A stretch of 64,000 bases of DNA from Marivirga arenosa (GTDB lineage Bacteria; Bacteroidota; Bacteroidia; Cytophagales; Cyclobacteriaceae): assembly GCF_030503875.2 (NCBI RefSeq), contig NZ_CP129968.2, positions 496,001 through 560,000 of the forward strand, given 5' to 3'. Below the pieces are notes generated by a model, which worked only from the letters and a program-made list of their open reading frames with translations, had not been told where the DNA came from and did not search any database. Positions 1 to 9,204 of the stretch are shown piece after piece (the stretch's first letter is position 1; each line of letters starts with the position of its first letter). Position numbers and translations under genes: made by a program.

Positions 1-2592
1 GATTCCATTTTGCTGTATTGCTTGTTCTTCAAATAAGCTAATAGCTCCATTTTCATGTATTTTAAATAACTGAACTATTCCTGATGTCAAGGGTAATTGG
101 TTTTCATCTAAGGCGATCACATCAATGATATAGTGCGGTTCAATAACACTAAAGTTTCTAGCTGTACCTGTAAATTCTGTATCCTGAAAAGGAGTTGAGA
201 AATGTAATTCTATTTCATAGTCTCCAATCATCAATGAGTTCGTTAATGAAATTGAAGTTTTGAGGTTTAGCGTATCATTTTGATTGAGATTTAAATTCTG
301 ATCAAAAGAAATAGAATCCAGAACAGTGCCATTTTGCTTTATTAAACTATAAAAAGACGCATTTGAAATCGAAATGGAATTGTTTTTGAAAAAATTTGAC
401 ATTTGATACTGAATAGTAACATTATTTTCATCAGCTTCAATATCACTAGCTTCTAATTCAAAAGCAGCCAATTCCATTTTCAAGTTTTCAACTGCCACTT
501 CACCTGTTTCATTTACTACTAACTCTACAATATCGGTGGATTCATCTATACTTAAGTTGGCGGAAATATCATTGGATTCCAGAATATTGCCATCATCAAA
601 ATAAATTTCATATTCACCATTTTCAACCTCTGTAAAGGTAAAAGAACCACTTGCATCTGTTTTTGTAAATGCTACTACCTCACTATTTCTTATTAAGTAA
701 ACAGGAGTTTGATCAAAATTAGTAGAAGCGGTTTGTCTGTAAGCTACTCTAGCACTTGATGTACCTGATACAATATTGCCAGTGATTGTCTTTTCACCAT
801 TCAGCACATTGGGAGCTACATATATTGGCTCAATTTGAATTGTAGTGTTACCGTTAATTTCTGTGAAACTAGTTTGTTCTAATTTAAACGTATTTCCAGA
901 TACTGTTCTGAGGTAATTCGGAAATTGACTTTCATCTGGCACTACATAAAACATAAAGTCTCCTGCACTTTGCAGGAAGGTCACCTGTCCCACCCCATCT
1001 ACTTCCTCAATATTTTGATTACCTAAGTAATTGATATTACCATTTGCATTTTTCTCATAAAAATAGACGATTCCTTGATTGATGATGTCTCCATTTTGGC
1101 CTAATATTTCAACATCTATGGAATACTCTGAAGCAAATATTTCTATCTCACTTGTAAACGGCCCGGCACTACCATCTTTATAGTCTAAAGTGATATTGGT
1201 GGTAACATTGTAAGTGCCGGCAGTAAGAGTGGGTCTATTTGGAAGTTTTATATAAAGTTGATTAGTTTCAAAAGCATCCATGTAAACACCATTTCTAATG
1301 TTATAATTTTCTATAATTTGACCATCCAGAGACTCTAATGTTATATCAATAGTAGCATAATCATAAATTGAATTACTGTTAGGATTTTCTAATTCGATAT
1401 TCAGGGGAATTTGAATGTCTTCTGTTTCTACTTGAGATGTTGATGATATGCTTACTATGTTAAAATCATAGTTGAAAATGGGTTGACTTCCAATGTGTAC
1501 TTCTATTTCATCGATTAAAGGGTAATTAGGATCATTATTTCCTATGTAAATATATTCGCCAGATAGTTCATTATCATAAATATCCACGAACTCCAATCTG
1601 CTTTTACCTGCTTTTATTCCTGAACCATAATAATTTTGAGGATCATAGCCTGTTCCAACGGAATAGGACGATACATAGTAATCTAAATAAGTTACGTCAG
1701 TTGTACCGGTATTTTCAATATTAAATGATAAACTGACACCGTACTCAGTCCATTGATAAGATACCGAAAATTCATCTATAGTTAAAAATGCATTTGAGGA
1801 AGCTACCTCTATACTACCTGCCTGATAAACATTATTTGTTTCATCGATTTCTTGAATCTGATCGTAGCTATCAACCTTTAAAAAAACGTAATATTCACCT
1901 GGGTTTAGGTTGAATGGGATTTCAAAATCATTTAATAAAATTCCAGTTAGCTCATTTTGATAATCAAATCTTAAATAATCAGTATGCTCTAATTGTATAT
2001 CATCCTCATCAAATACCATATCGGCTGATAAGTATGCTTCAACATAAACTCCTCTTATGGTTGAACCTTGATTAAAGGCATCCACATTCAGTGCTAACTC
2101 TTTTCCTTGCACATGATTTGTCGCATCATTTAAACTAAAATTACTTAAAAGGATGTCAGCAGTAGAAACTGTCACTTCAGCAACACCTGCTTGAAACTTA
2201 TTATTTGAGGGATTTACATCAACAAAATTATATGAATCTGGGTCAATTATAGCATTAACATAATATGACCCTACTTCTTGATCCAAATCTTCTAAATAAT
2301 CCGAACCACCTATTTCAAAGTTTAAGGTGACTGTTTCATCAGCCTCAAGAGCAGGGAAATAGTCTGACGTAAAGAAATTAGAGTAGTCTGAAGCATCATT
2401 ACCAAAATAAATCTTTAAAAGTCCTTGATTGGAAGAAATGACACCTATATTCTTAATACTGATACTATAAGTAAAGGCTGAATGTTTTTGGTAGCTAGTT
2501 TCAATAGTCATCGATTCGATAATCAAATCCTGACTGTAAGCGGCAAAAGACAATAGAATTGTAAGGATTGGAAGAAGTATTAATTTTCTCAT
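1..2592 (-). CDS. Large secreted CARDB/adhesin-like protein, 3' end outside window
   Basis: The reading frame is open for 864 codons from an ATG at 2592 to the window edge, so the C-terminus is missing. The N-terminus MRKLILLPILTILLSFAAYS is a clear signal peptide, so the protein is exported. The body consists of beta-rich segments with phrases such as NIGVISSNQG and VDETNNVYQAG-like ends, typical of CARDB/Ig-like modules in Bacteroidetes surface proteins. Two stretches, near residues 490-540 and 812-864, resemble each other (xYxIDVxxL..., then GIV-F-K--NG-I), so the protein is internally repetitive. A segment near residue 650 (TKTDASGSFTFTEVENGEYE) looks like a carboxypeptidase-regulatory-type fold. 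A C-terminal sorting domain would be expected beyond the edge. Exact function unknown. Confidence 0.8.
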   Translation of the reverse strand, partial: MRKLILLPILTILLSFAAYSQDLIIESMTIETSYQKHSAFTYSISIKNIGVISSNQGLLKIYFGNDASDYSNFFTSDYFPALEADETVTLNFEIGGSDYLEDLDQEVGSYYVNAIIDPDSYNFVDVNPSNNKFQAGVAEVTVSTADILLSNFSLNDATNHVQGKELALNVDAFNQGSTIRGVYVEAYLSADMVFDEDDIQLEHTDYLRFDYQNELTGILLNDFEIPFNLNPGEYYVFLKVDSYDQIQEIDETNNVYQAGSIEVASSNAFLTIDEFSVSYQWTEYGVSLSFNIENTGTTDVTYLDYYVSSYSVGTGYDPQNYYGSGIKAGKSRLEFVDIYDNELSGEYIYIGNNDPNYPLIDEIEVHIGSQPIFNYDFNIVSISSTSQVETEDIQIPLNIELENPNSNSIYDYATIDITLESLDGQIIENYNIRNGVYMDAFETNQLYIKLPNRPTLTAGTYNVTTNITLDYKDGSAGPFTSEIEIFASEYSIDVEILGQNGDIINQGIVYFYEKNANGNINYLGNQNIEEVDGVGQVTFLQSAGDFMFYVVPDESQFPNYLRTVSGNTFKLEQTSFTEINGNTTIQIEPIYVAPNVLNGEKTITGNIVSGTSSARVAYRQTASTNFDQTPVYLIRNSEVVAFTKTDASGSFTFTEVENGEYEIYFDDGNILESNDISANLSIDESTDIVELVVNETGEVAVENLKMELAAFELEASDIEADENNVTIQYQMSNFFKNNSISISNASFYSLIKQNGTVLDSISFDQNLNLNQNDTLNLKTSISLTNSLMIGDYEIELHFSTPFQDTEFTGTARNFSVIEPHYIIDVIALDENQLPLTSGIVQLFKIHENGAISLFEEQAIQQNGI

Positions 2593-2777
2593 GATATATT
2601 GTAAAAATCGAAAAAATTAAAACTACTAAAAATATTTCTATTAGCGTATATTAAAAACTGAATTATTTATCAGAAATATGGCATTCTATTTTTATCAATA
2701 ACTTTTGAACAAATGAATGATAAAAGGTTTCGCACTAGTCATCAAATAAAAAATTAAAATATCTTAAATCATAATTC

Positions 2778-4073
2778 TTAATTCACTAACCTATACATTA
2801 AAACAGCAGCTCTTTTTGCTTGCATGCTGAGCTTACTTAAATCTCCAGTTTCATTTATAGTATGATCATCAGCTCCACTCAATCCCATCCCATCTATGGC
2901 CATGTCAACATAGCCAGATGTAAAAGAAACATCAGCAGCACCTGCATTTCTTGGGTTAACAGCTACCACTTCACCAAAGCCTAAATCTTGACTTACTTGA
3001 TTATATTTTTCTAACAATTCACGATTTCCCTCTGATGGTGCGAGTGGAGGATAACCCCCCTCTTTAAAAACTAATTTTGCCGAGGTTCCGGGATAATTAT
3101 CAGCGACTATTTCTTGCATGATTTTTTTTGCCCTTTTCAATTGCTCCAGTGAAACCGCTCTTATGTCTCCACTTACCTTTACCTCTTGAGCCACTACATT
3201 GGATTTACCAAAGGCACTACCTCCGCTTTCTCCTTCATCGTATTGAACGGAAGTTCCACCTAAAATAACCCCAGGGTTGAAAGTGAGGTTTTCCTCTTTT
3301 GATAGCTGAACATAAAATTCGTTTAATATTCTTGCGGCTTCGTAAACAGCTCCAACACCTACTTTATCTGAAAAAACTTGAGAAGAATGAGCTGCATTTC
3401 CTTTCACATTTAAGCTCCATCCGGATGAACCCCTTCTTGAAACGACTATAGTTTTAGGGTCACCATCTGCGTTTTCAAAAGCTAAAGCTATGTGAGCCAA
3501 TTTTGCTGCATCGGTCAATGCTTTTTTAGACAATTCGATTGGGCTACCACTTTTTTCTTCATCACCTGTCATCACCACTTCTATTTGCATATCCTCTAAA
3601 AGCTTGGCTTCCTTCAAAGCCTTAAGCGCCATTAGTATAATCACATCTCCACCTTTCATATCTGCTACTCCAGGGCCTTTTAGAATATTTCCATCTTGCA
3701 TCTCATATTTTTGAAAAGGACTATCTGGTTCAAAAACGGTGTCTAGATGACCTATAAGCAAAAGTTTAGGGCCTTTTTTCCCCTTAGTTCTAGCCACTAG
3801 ATGACCTGCTCGATTAAAACTTTCTCCTGGCAACCACTCCGTTTCCATACCCAGTTTGTCAAACTCTGCTCTTAATACCATTCCCACTGCTTGCACCCCT
3901 TCAAAGTTCATGGTGCCACTGTTCATGTTTACTATCTTCTTGAGAAGCTCTGTATAATATTCATTATGCTGATCAACTGAAGCAAGCAGTTTTTTTTCTG
4001 TTTTATTGTTCTGAGCATTTAGATTTAAAACGCAATAGGAAATAATGAGGAGAAGGCTAAAAAATCTTTTCAT
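2778..4073 (-). CDS. M20 family metallopeptidase, glutamate carboxypeptidase-like
   Basis: A 431-residue exported zinc peptidase of the M20 (ArgE/DapE/CPG2) family, cleaving C-terminal amino acids from peptides or acylated amino acids. Residues 1-20 form a signal peptide ending LNAQ. Metal-site motifs are present: IGHLDT (H109, catalytic D111), GVADMKGG (D138), GDEEKSG (E172/E173), the AFENAD segment (E200) and a late GADDHT histidine (H404). The dimerisation (lid) domain lies at roughly 210-320. Order and length match carboxypeptidase G2 homologues. It is transcribed alone, facing the adhesin-like gene in the same direction. Substrate cannot be deduced. Confidence 0.9.
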   Translation of the reverse strand: MKRFFSLLLIISYCVLNLNAQNNKTEKKLLASVDQHNEYYTELLKKIVNMNSGTMNFEGVQAVGMVLRAEFDKLGMETEWLPGESFNRAGHLVARTKGKKGPKLLLIGHLDTVFEPDSPFQKYEMQDGNILKGPGVADMKGGDVIILMALKALKEAKLLEDMQIEVVMTGDEEKSGSPIELSKKALTDAAKLAHIALAFENADGDPKTIVVSRRGSSGWSLNVKGNAAHSSQVFSDKVGVGAVYEAARILNEFYVQLSKEENLTFNPGVILGGTSVQYDEGESGGSAFGKSNVVAQEVKVSGDIRAVSLEQLKRAKKIMQEIVADNYPGTSAKLVFKEGGYPPLAPSEGNRELLEKYNQVSQDLGFGEVVAVNPRNAGAADVSFTSGYVDMAIDGMGLSGADDHTINETGDLSKLSMQAKRAAVLMYRLVN

Positions 4074-4196
4074 GTGATTAAGTTAATAAATTAGTTTTAT
4101 TAATAATGCATTGTTTTAATAAACCTATTTAAAGCCAAAAGTTTAAAACTGAAACACAAAATATTTATGAAGTTTAAATTTTAAAGATAGCTTTAG

Positions 4197-4382
4197 AAAA
4201 GCTTCCAATTTAGAATAGAATTGGAAATATTGAATTTTATAACAACCGATCAAATGGTAATTGTAGTGGTAGGTGATGAAGCTACAAATATCGAAGGCTT
4301 AAGAAAATTAGGCTATGATATTGTGAAGCTTAATGCCAAAGGTGAGCCGGTTGAGCAAACTAATATGGAAGGCGGAAAATAA
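4197..4382 (+). pseudogene. 3' remnant of an M16 family zinc peptidase gene
   Basis: An open stretch of about 61 codons without a proper start ends at TAA 4380-4382. Its translation (ITTDQMVIVVVGDEATNIEG, then LRKLGYDIVKLNAKGEPV) matches the typical C-terminal end of insulinase-type M16 peptidases: a hydrophobic strand, VVVGD, a leucine/glycine turn and a final D-x-x-G-x-P. Nothing upstream on this strand encodes the other several hundred residues, because the M20 gene occupies it on the opposite strand. I read this as what is left after a deletion or rearrangement. A short ORF from ATG 4254 exists but is unlikely to be functional. Confidence 0.65.
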
Positions 4383-4408
4383 GTTTTTTATAATTGAAAT
4401 GAATAAGA

Positions 4409-4432
4409 AGCCAGTACTGAAAAGTGCTGGCT
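4409..4432 (+). terminator. Hairpin after the M16 remnant
   Basis: AGCCAGTACT and AGTGCTGGCT form a 10-bp stem (one G-T pair) closed by a GAAA tetraloop. The following sequence is AT-rich but lacks a long T-run. Probably the original terminator of the lost M16 gene. Confidence 0.5.
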
Positions 4433-4639
4433 ATTTAATCGTTTATCTACATCTGTAAAAGTAATCGATATTAATGATGGTTCTGTCGATAACTTGTAAA
4501 ATTACTATCTGAAAGTAAATGCATTAGTTCTTTATTATTTTACTTTTCATTATTTTTAAATATTCCTCCAAAAAGCCTTACAGAAATTTAACTTTTTATA
4601 AGCTTTTCATGCATTTTAGCTAATAACTATTAAAAGATT

Positions 4640-5383
4640 ATGATTAGGAGCATTATTGTTGATGATGAATTGAAAAGCAGAGAAAGTCTGCAAATATTGC
4701 TTACTGATTTTTGTGAAAATGTAGAAGTGTTAGCACTCTGCCAAAATGTGGAGGAAGGCTTGAAGGCCATTAAATCACATGATATTGATGTGGTTTTTTT
4801 AGATATTCAGATGCAAAGAGAAACGGGCTTTGACTTGCTATCTAAGCTAGACAAGAAAAACTTCGAAGTCATTTTTACCACTGCATTTTCGGAATATGCC
4901 ATTAAGGCTTTTCAATATAGTGCTATCGATTATTTATTAAAACCAATAGATATACAGGAATTAAATAGGGCGATTAATAAAATCACAGAAAGAAAGAAAT
5001 CTGATATTTCAGCTCGACTAGATTACCTTTTAGAAACAATTTCCCCTCAAAATAAAGAATTTAAAAAAGTAGCGCTGCCATGTCATGATGGTTTGGTGTT
5101 TGCAAGCTTAGAAGATATTGTATACCTAGAAGCCTCCAGCAATTATACTATTTTTCATATGAAGGATGGTCAAACTCATATTGTAAGCAAAACATTAAAA
5201 GAATACGAAGATTTATTAAGTAATACGAAGTTCTGTCGCATCCATAATGCGCATATGATTAACATAGATTACCTCAAAAAATATGTACGAGGCGATGGTG
5301 GTTATGTGATCATGCATGATGATAAATCATTAGATGTATCTAAGCGAAAAAAGTCTGGGTTTCTTCAGATGATAGGGTATTAA
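4640..5383 (+). CDS. LytTR-type response regulator
   Basis: A 247-residue regulator with an N-terminal receiver domain (1-120) and a C-terminal LytTR DNA-binding domain (about 143-245). Acidic residues D8/D9 and the phosphoacceptor D55 in VVFLDIQM are present, with the conserved T-T/A switch region FTTAFSEYA and K in LLKPID. The LytTR part shows EDIVYLEASSNYTIFH and FCRIHNAHMINIDYLK, both family signatures. Such regulators are usually paired with LytS-type kinases; the only one in the window is at 15234-18836 on the same strand. It has its own terminator before the cheW gene. Target sites are not proven, but a tandem repeat lies just downstream at 5456-5493. Confidence 0.93.
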   Translation: MIRSIIVDDELKSRESLQILLTDFCENVEVLALCQNVEEGLKAIKSHDIDVVFLDIQMQRETGFDLLSKLDKKNFEVIFTTAFSEYAIKAFQYSAIDYLLKPIDIQELNRAINKITERKKSDISARLDYLLETISPQNKEFKKVALPCHDGLVFASLEDIVYLEASSNYTIFHMKDGQTHIVSKTLKEYEDLLSNTKFCRIHNAHMINIDYLKKYVRGDGGYVIMHDDKSLDVSKRKKSGFLQMIGY

Positions 5384-5420
5384 AACTACAATTAAATACA
5401 TTTTCAATTTTAATAAGTCT

Positions 5421-5449
5421 GCTGATTTAATGTAAATCAGCTTTTTTTT
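5421..5449 (+). terminator. Rho-independent terminator of the LytTR regulator gene
   Basis: GCTGATTT and AAATCAGC pair around an AATGT loop and are followed by eight T residues. It separates the regulator transcript from the chemosensory operon. Confidence 0.85.
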
Positions 5450-5455
5450 GCTTTT

Positions 5456-5493
5456 AATTTTCCCTCCCACTTACTCAATTTTCCTCCCACCTA
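5456..5493 (+). promoter_or_regulatory. Tandem direct repeat, candidate operator upstream of cheW
   Basis: Two near-identical copies, AATTTTCCCTCCCACTTA at 5456-5473 and AATTTTCCTCCCACCTA at 5477-5493, are spaced 20-21 bp apart, about two helical turns. They form a C-rich island in an AT-rich intergenic region 68 bp before cheW. LytTR regulators bind paired direct repeats with such phasing, so the adjacent regulator is the natural candidate; this is inference. Confidence 0.5.
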
Positions 5494-5560
5494 ATCATTT
5501 TGGATTCCTTTTCCTGATATAAAAAGCAAGATTTGATTATCAATAAATCGGAAAAAGACC

Positions 5561-6082
5561 ATGATAAATGAATTAAGCTTACTAGAAAATGTGGACTCCT
5601 TTCTCTCCTTCAAATTAAAGGAAGAGATGTTCGCAGTGGAAGTAGAAAAAGTGGTTGAGATATTGGAAGTACCCAAGATTACTTTCATACCTAAAGCTCC
5701 CAAATACATGAAGGGAGTCATTAACCTCAGAGGGATAGTAATTCCTGTAATTGACGCAGGTCTGAAATTCGGACTAACTCCCATTGACATTACTATTGAT
5801 TCTTGCATTGTTATCATCGAATTACATGATGAAGACAGAGAATTGGAGTTTGGAATTTTGGTAGATCAAGTACTTGAAGTATTTGAATTAGGTAAGGAAA
5901 AACTACAAGCATCCCCATCTGTAGACTCCGACTATAATCTAGATTATATCAAGGGCATCTCTAAGATAGATGAAGAATTTGTAATGGTGATTGACATCGA
6001 CAAAGCTTTTTCAGTAGGAGAAATCAAATTGAAAACAGAGCCCACAGCAAAATCAAAAGCAAAAGCAAAAACAAAGAAATAA
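5561..6082 (+). CDS. cheW: Chemotaxis coupling protein CheW
   Basis: A 173-residue CheW that links chemoreceptors to CheA. The fold spans roughly residues 10-150 with DSFLSFKLKEEMFAVEVEKV, the hallmark MKGVINLRGIVIPVID, and FGILVDQVLEV. The C-terminus carries a Lys/Ala-rich tail (TAKSKAKAKTKK) encoded by near-repetitive gcaaaa units, which ordinary CheW proteins lack. Its stop overlaps the next start as TAATG at 6080-6084, so translation is probably coupled to the beta-barrel gene. It is the first gene of the chemosensory operon. Confidence 0.95.
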   Translation: MINELSLLENVDSFLSFKLKEEMFAVEVEKVVEILEVPKITFIPKAPKYMKGVINLRGIVIPVIDAGLKFGLTPIDITIDSCIVIIELHDEDRELEFGILVDQVLEVFELGKEKLQASPSVDSDYNLDYIKGISKIDEEFVMVIDIDKAFSVGEIKLKTEPTAKSKAKAKTKK

Positions 6083-7353
6083 TGAAAAAGACATTTTTAA
6101 CTCCAATTATTTTATTCCTATCAGTTAGTTGTGCCTTCGCACAATTTTCAATGGATGCTGAATTTAGAGCACGCTCAGAGTATAGGGATGGTTCTCGTAT
6201 CTTATTAGATGATACAATGACTCCTTCATTCGTAAGTTCACAAAGAACCAGATTAGTAAGTACTTACATTGATGATGGGTTTGAATTTAAATTCACCATT
6301 CAAAATGCAAGAATCTGGGGACAGGATGATGAAAGAGGTAATGTTCCTAACCTTAATTTAGCTGAGGGGTATCTGAAATATAATATTAGCGATGCCTTTT
6401 CAGTAAAAGTTGGTAGACAGCATTTAGTATTAGATGATGGTAGAATCTTCGGATTGCGAAACTGGAATGATATTGCTGTTTCACACGATTTAGCAAAAGT
6501 TACTTATCAGAATAAGGGTTTTACGATACAGACTGGCGGAGCTTACAATAATCAAAAGAACATTTACCAAGAAGCGGACTATACACTTAGCTATTACAAA
6601 TATTTAGTATTCTTCCATGCTAATAAGAAATTTGATAATGGTTTATCAGTATCCTTATTGCATTCAACTGATGCAAATCAAGACCCTAATGATATCAATA
6701 GACATTTTGAAAGGCAAACTACTGGGGCTTATCTACAATTTAAAAATTCAGGCCCTTTCTCTTTACAAGCATCGGCTTATTATCAATACGGAACTCACAC
6801 TAGCGGTTTAGATCAGCAAGCAAATTTATTTTCTGTAATACCAGCATATAAAGTGAATGACAAAGTGAAATTATTTGCGGGAATGAATCACCTAAGTGGA
6901 AATGATCAAACTGAAGTTAACCCAACAGTAAACAGATCATTCAATAAGCTTTTTGGTGATGGCCATAGATACTATGGTTTAATGGATTACTTCTTAAATG
7001 TTGAAAGCAATACACAGGGTGCTGGAGTAAATGAAATGATGGCAGGTATTTATTATACATTCAAGCCGGGAACTGAATTAGAAGTTTCTTATCACGGTTT
7101 TAATGTAGCAGGTGCCTTGGTTGATCCAAATGAAACAGCATTAACTACAGCAAACGGCAAATATGGTGACGAGATTGACCTTCAATTGAAGCATAAAATC
7201 AACAAATATTTAAGCATCAGATTCGCTTATGCTACCATGTTTGCAACTCCAACTATGGAGATCATCAAAGGTGGTGATAGTAACAGATATCAGCAATGGG
7301 CTTTAGTAATGTTAAGTGCTAAGCCCAATCTATTCAAATTTGACAAAAAATAA
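6082..7353 (+). CDS. Outer-membrane beta-barrel, alginate-export-type porin
   Basis: A 423-residue protein with an N-terminal signal peptide ([20 protein letters not shown]) and a long series of amphipathic strands with aromatic girdle residues. The opening [16 protein letters not shown], the RTRLVSTY segment, [17 protein letters not shown] and the ending FKFDKK fit the alginate-export/OprB-like porin family seen in Bacteroidetes. It sits between cheW and the MCP gene, overlapping cheW by one base and 11 bp before the MCP, so it is co-transcribed with the chemosensory genes. A role in polysaccharide export or solute entry is possible; the ligand is unknown. Confidence 0.8.
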   Translation: MKKTFLTPIILFLSVSCAFAQFSMDAEFRARSEYRDGSRILLDDTMTPSFVSSQRTRLVSTYIDDGFEFKFTIQNARIWGQDDERGNVPNLNLAEGYLKYNISDAFSVKVGRQHLVLDDGRIFGLRNWNDIAVSHDLAKVTYQNKGFTIQTGGAYNNQKNIYQEADYTLSYYKYLVFFHANKKFDNGLSVSLLHSTDANQDPNDINRHFERQTTGAYLQFKNSGPFSLQASAYYQYGTHTSGLDQQANLFSVIPAYKVNDKVKLFAGMNHLSGNDQTEVNPTVNRSFNKLFGDGHRYYGLMDYFLNVESNTQGAGVNEMMAGIYYTFKPGTELEVSYHGFNVAGALVDPNETALTTANGKYGDEIDLQLKHKINKYLSIRFAYATMFATPTMEIIKGGDSNRYQQWALVMLSAKPNLFKFDKK

Positions 7354-7364
7354 AACGAGGAACA

Positions 7365-9146
7365 ATGAAACTAGTAAAACTAACCACCAATCAGCGAATC
7401 GTTTACATTTTCGCTTTCGTGATCTTAATATCTGTAGGAGGAGCGGTGTATAATTCACTCCAAACTCAAAAGTTAAAAACAGAAATTGATAAAATTTACA
7501 ATGACAACTTATTAAGTATTGACTATTTAATTGAAGCGGATAGAGATGCGTACCAATCTAGCATTGCAATTGCTCAAGCACTTTCTAATAAAAATGGCTC
7601 GGAGGATGACTATTTAGCACAAGTAGAGGATGATGTCCAAACTAATTTACAGCAGGTATCAGATAGGTATAATCAGTTTTTTGAAATATCAGCTTTTACT
7701 AAGCTAGAGGAGTTCAATCAGTATGATAGTTTTGATGCTACCTTCAGAAAAAACCATGAAGAGCTTCAGCAATTAAGCAATGAAATCATAGAGGATCTAA
7801 AGAATAGAAGAATAACGCATGCAGGTGAGCTATACTATGGAGCTTATATGGAAGCTTTTGAACCCATGCGTTCCGCCATGGATAAATACACAGAATTAAG
7901 TTTAGATTCATCTGAGAAAGCTTATGCATCAAGTATTGTATTAAGTGATGGCATCTTCAGAAACTCAATGATCATAGTTGGTGCAGTATTCTTCTTCATC
8001 CTTGCTGGTGGAATATTCTTGAAAAACAGTATTTCAAGACCATTGAATGAGGCTACAGAAATAGTAGAGAAGATGTCGGTAGGTAACTTGAATATCAACA
8101 TCAATAAAGATAAATACAATAAAAAGGATCAGATTGGTTTCCTTCTATTAAAGATGGATGAAATGGCCAAAAAGATCAAAGGAGTTATTTCAGCTGTAAG
8201 TAGCGGAGCAGAATACATCAATAGAGCGAGTGTAGAATTAAGCTCTTCAGCAGGCCAGCTATCACAAGGTGCATCTGTTCAGGCGAGTTCAGTAGAAGAG
8301 GTTTCTTCTTCTATGGAGCAAATGGCGGCTAATATTATGCAAAATACTGACAATGCTAAAGAAACAGAAACCATCGCAAAAAATACTACTCTAAGAGTTG
8401 AAAGCTCTAATAATGCAGTACTGGAAACGGTAGATTCAATGAACCTAATCGTTAGAAAGAACTCTATCATAGGGGAAATAGCAAGACAAACTAACTTATT
8501 AGCCTTGAATGCTGCAGTTGAAGCTGCAAGAGCAGGTGAGCACGGTAGAGGGTTTGCGGTAGTAGCTTCGGAAATTAGAAAGTTAGCAGAAAGAAGTCAG
8601 AACGCAGCTAAAGAGATTGATGATATTTCAAATACTAGTGAGAAAGTGGCTCGCAATGCTGGTGATATGTTAGGAAAACTAGTTCCTGAAATCGAGAAAA
8701 CAAGTAATCTGGTAGCTGAAATTACTGCAGCAAGTTTGGAACAAAATGAAGGAGCCAATCAAATTAATGATGCTATTCAGCAATTAAACTCTGTAGTACA
8801 ACAAAATGCGGCTAGTGCAGAACAATTAGCTTCAAATTCTAAAGAATTGAACTTCCAGGCAGATGGATTAAAAAGAGCTATTGCTTTCTTCAAATTCGAT
8901 AAAGATTCTAACGGTGCAGCAACTGAAGAGGTAAGCGATGATCCATTAATGATTAATCTTAATGATGATATAGATGCATTACCAGACTCACCATTAGAAT
9001 TAGCAGATAAAGCTAAGAATGGTAAGCATAAAAATGGCAAGTCATTAAATGGAAAAAAAGAAGCAGAATTAGAAAATGATGGCTTCAAGCTAATCCTCGA
9101 TAATGAAGAGGATGATGAAGATGATTCAAAATTTGAAAAATTCTAA
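7365..9146 (+). CDS. Methyl-accepting chemotaxis protein
   Basis: A 593-residue transmembrane receptor. TM1 lies at about 12-31, a periplasmic four-helix-bundle-type sensor at 32-195, TM2 at about 201-219, HAMP at about 220-275 and the signalling coiled coil to about 515. The signalling hairpin is well conserved near 370-410 ([34 protein letters not shown]). Beyond it is an unusual tail of about 75 residues: a Lys/Asn/Gly stretch and then a very acidic end ([15 protein letters not shown]). No standard CheR-tethering pentapeptide is seen. Encoded between the porin and cheR, it is the operon's dedicated receptor. Confidence 0.95.
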   Translation: MKLVKLTTNQRIVYIFAFVILISVGGAVYNSLQTQKLKTEIDKIYNDNLLSIDYLIEADRDAYQSSIAIAQALSNKNGSEDDYLAQVEDDVQTNLQQVSDRYNQFFEISAFTKLEEFNQYDSFDATFRKNHEELQQLSNEIIEDLKNRRITHAGELYYGAYMEAFEPMRSAMDKYTELSLDSSEKAYASSIVLSDGIFRNSMIIVGAVFFFILAGGIFLKNSISRPLNEATEIVEKMSVGNLNININKDKYNKKDQIGFLLLKMDEMAKKIKGVISAVSSGAEYINRASVELSSSAGQLSQGASVQASSVEEVSSSMEQMAANIMQNTDNAKETETIAKNTTLRVESSNNAVLETVDSMNLIVRKNSIIGEIARQTNLLALNAAVEAARAGEHGRGFAVVASEIRKLAERSQNAAKEIDDISNTSEKVARNAGDMLGKLVPEIEKTSNLVAEITAASLEQNEGANQINDAIQQLNSVVQQNAASAEQLASNSKELNFQADGLKRAIAFFKFDKDSNGAATEEVSDDPLMINLNDDIDALPDSPLELADKAKNGKHKNGKSLNGKKEAELENDGFKLILDNEEDDEDDSKFEKF

Positions 9147-9156
9147 AATAAAAATC

Positions 9157-9181
9157 AGGCATGCTGTTCTTCAGTATGCTT
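9157..9181 (+). other. Intercistronic hairpin between MCP and cheR
   Basis: AGGCATGCTG pairs with CAGTATGCTT (10 bp, two G-T pairs) around TTCTT. There is no T-run after it, so it is more likely an mRNA stability or partial attenuation element than a full terminator; downstream che genes lack an evident promoter of their own. Confidence 0.45.
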
Positions 9182-9204
9182 GAATTAATCCAAAAATTAA
9201 GGTG

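Noticed and set aside
5491..5817. Minus-strand 108-codon frame over cheW
   Set aside because: It is antisense to cheW, whose codon use and CheW motifs are clear; the frame has no recognisable motif.
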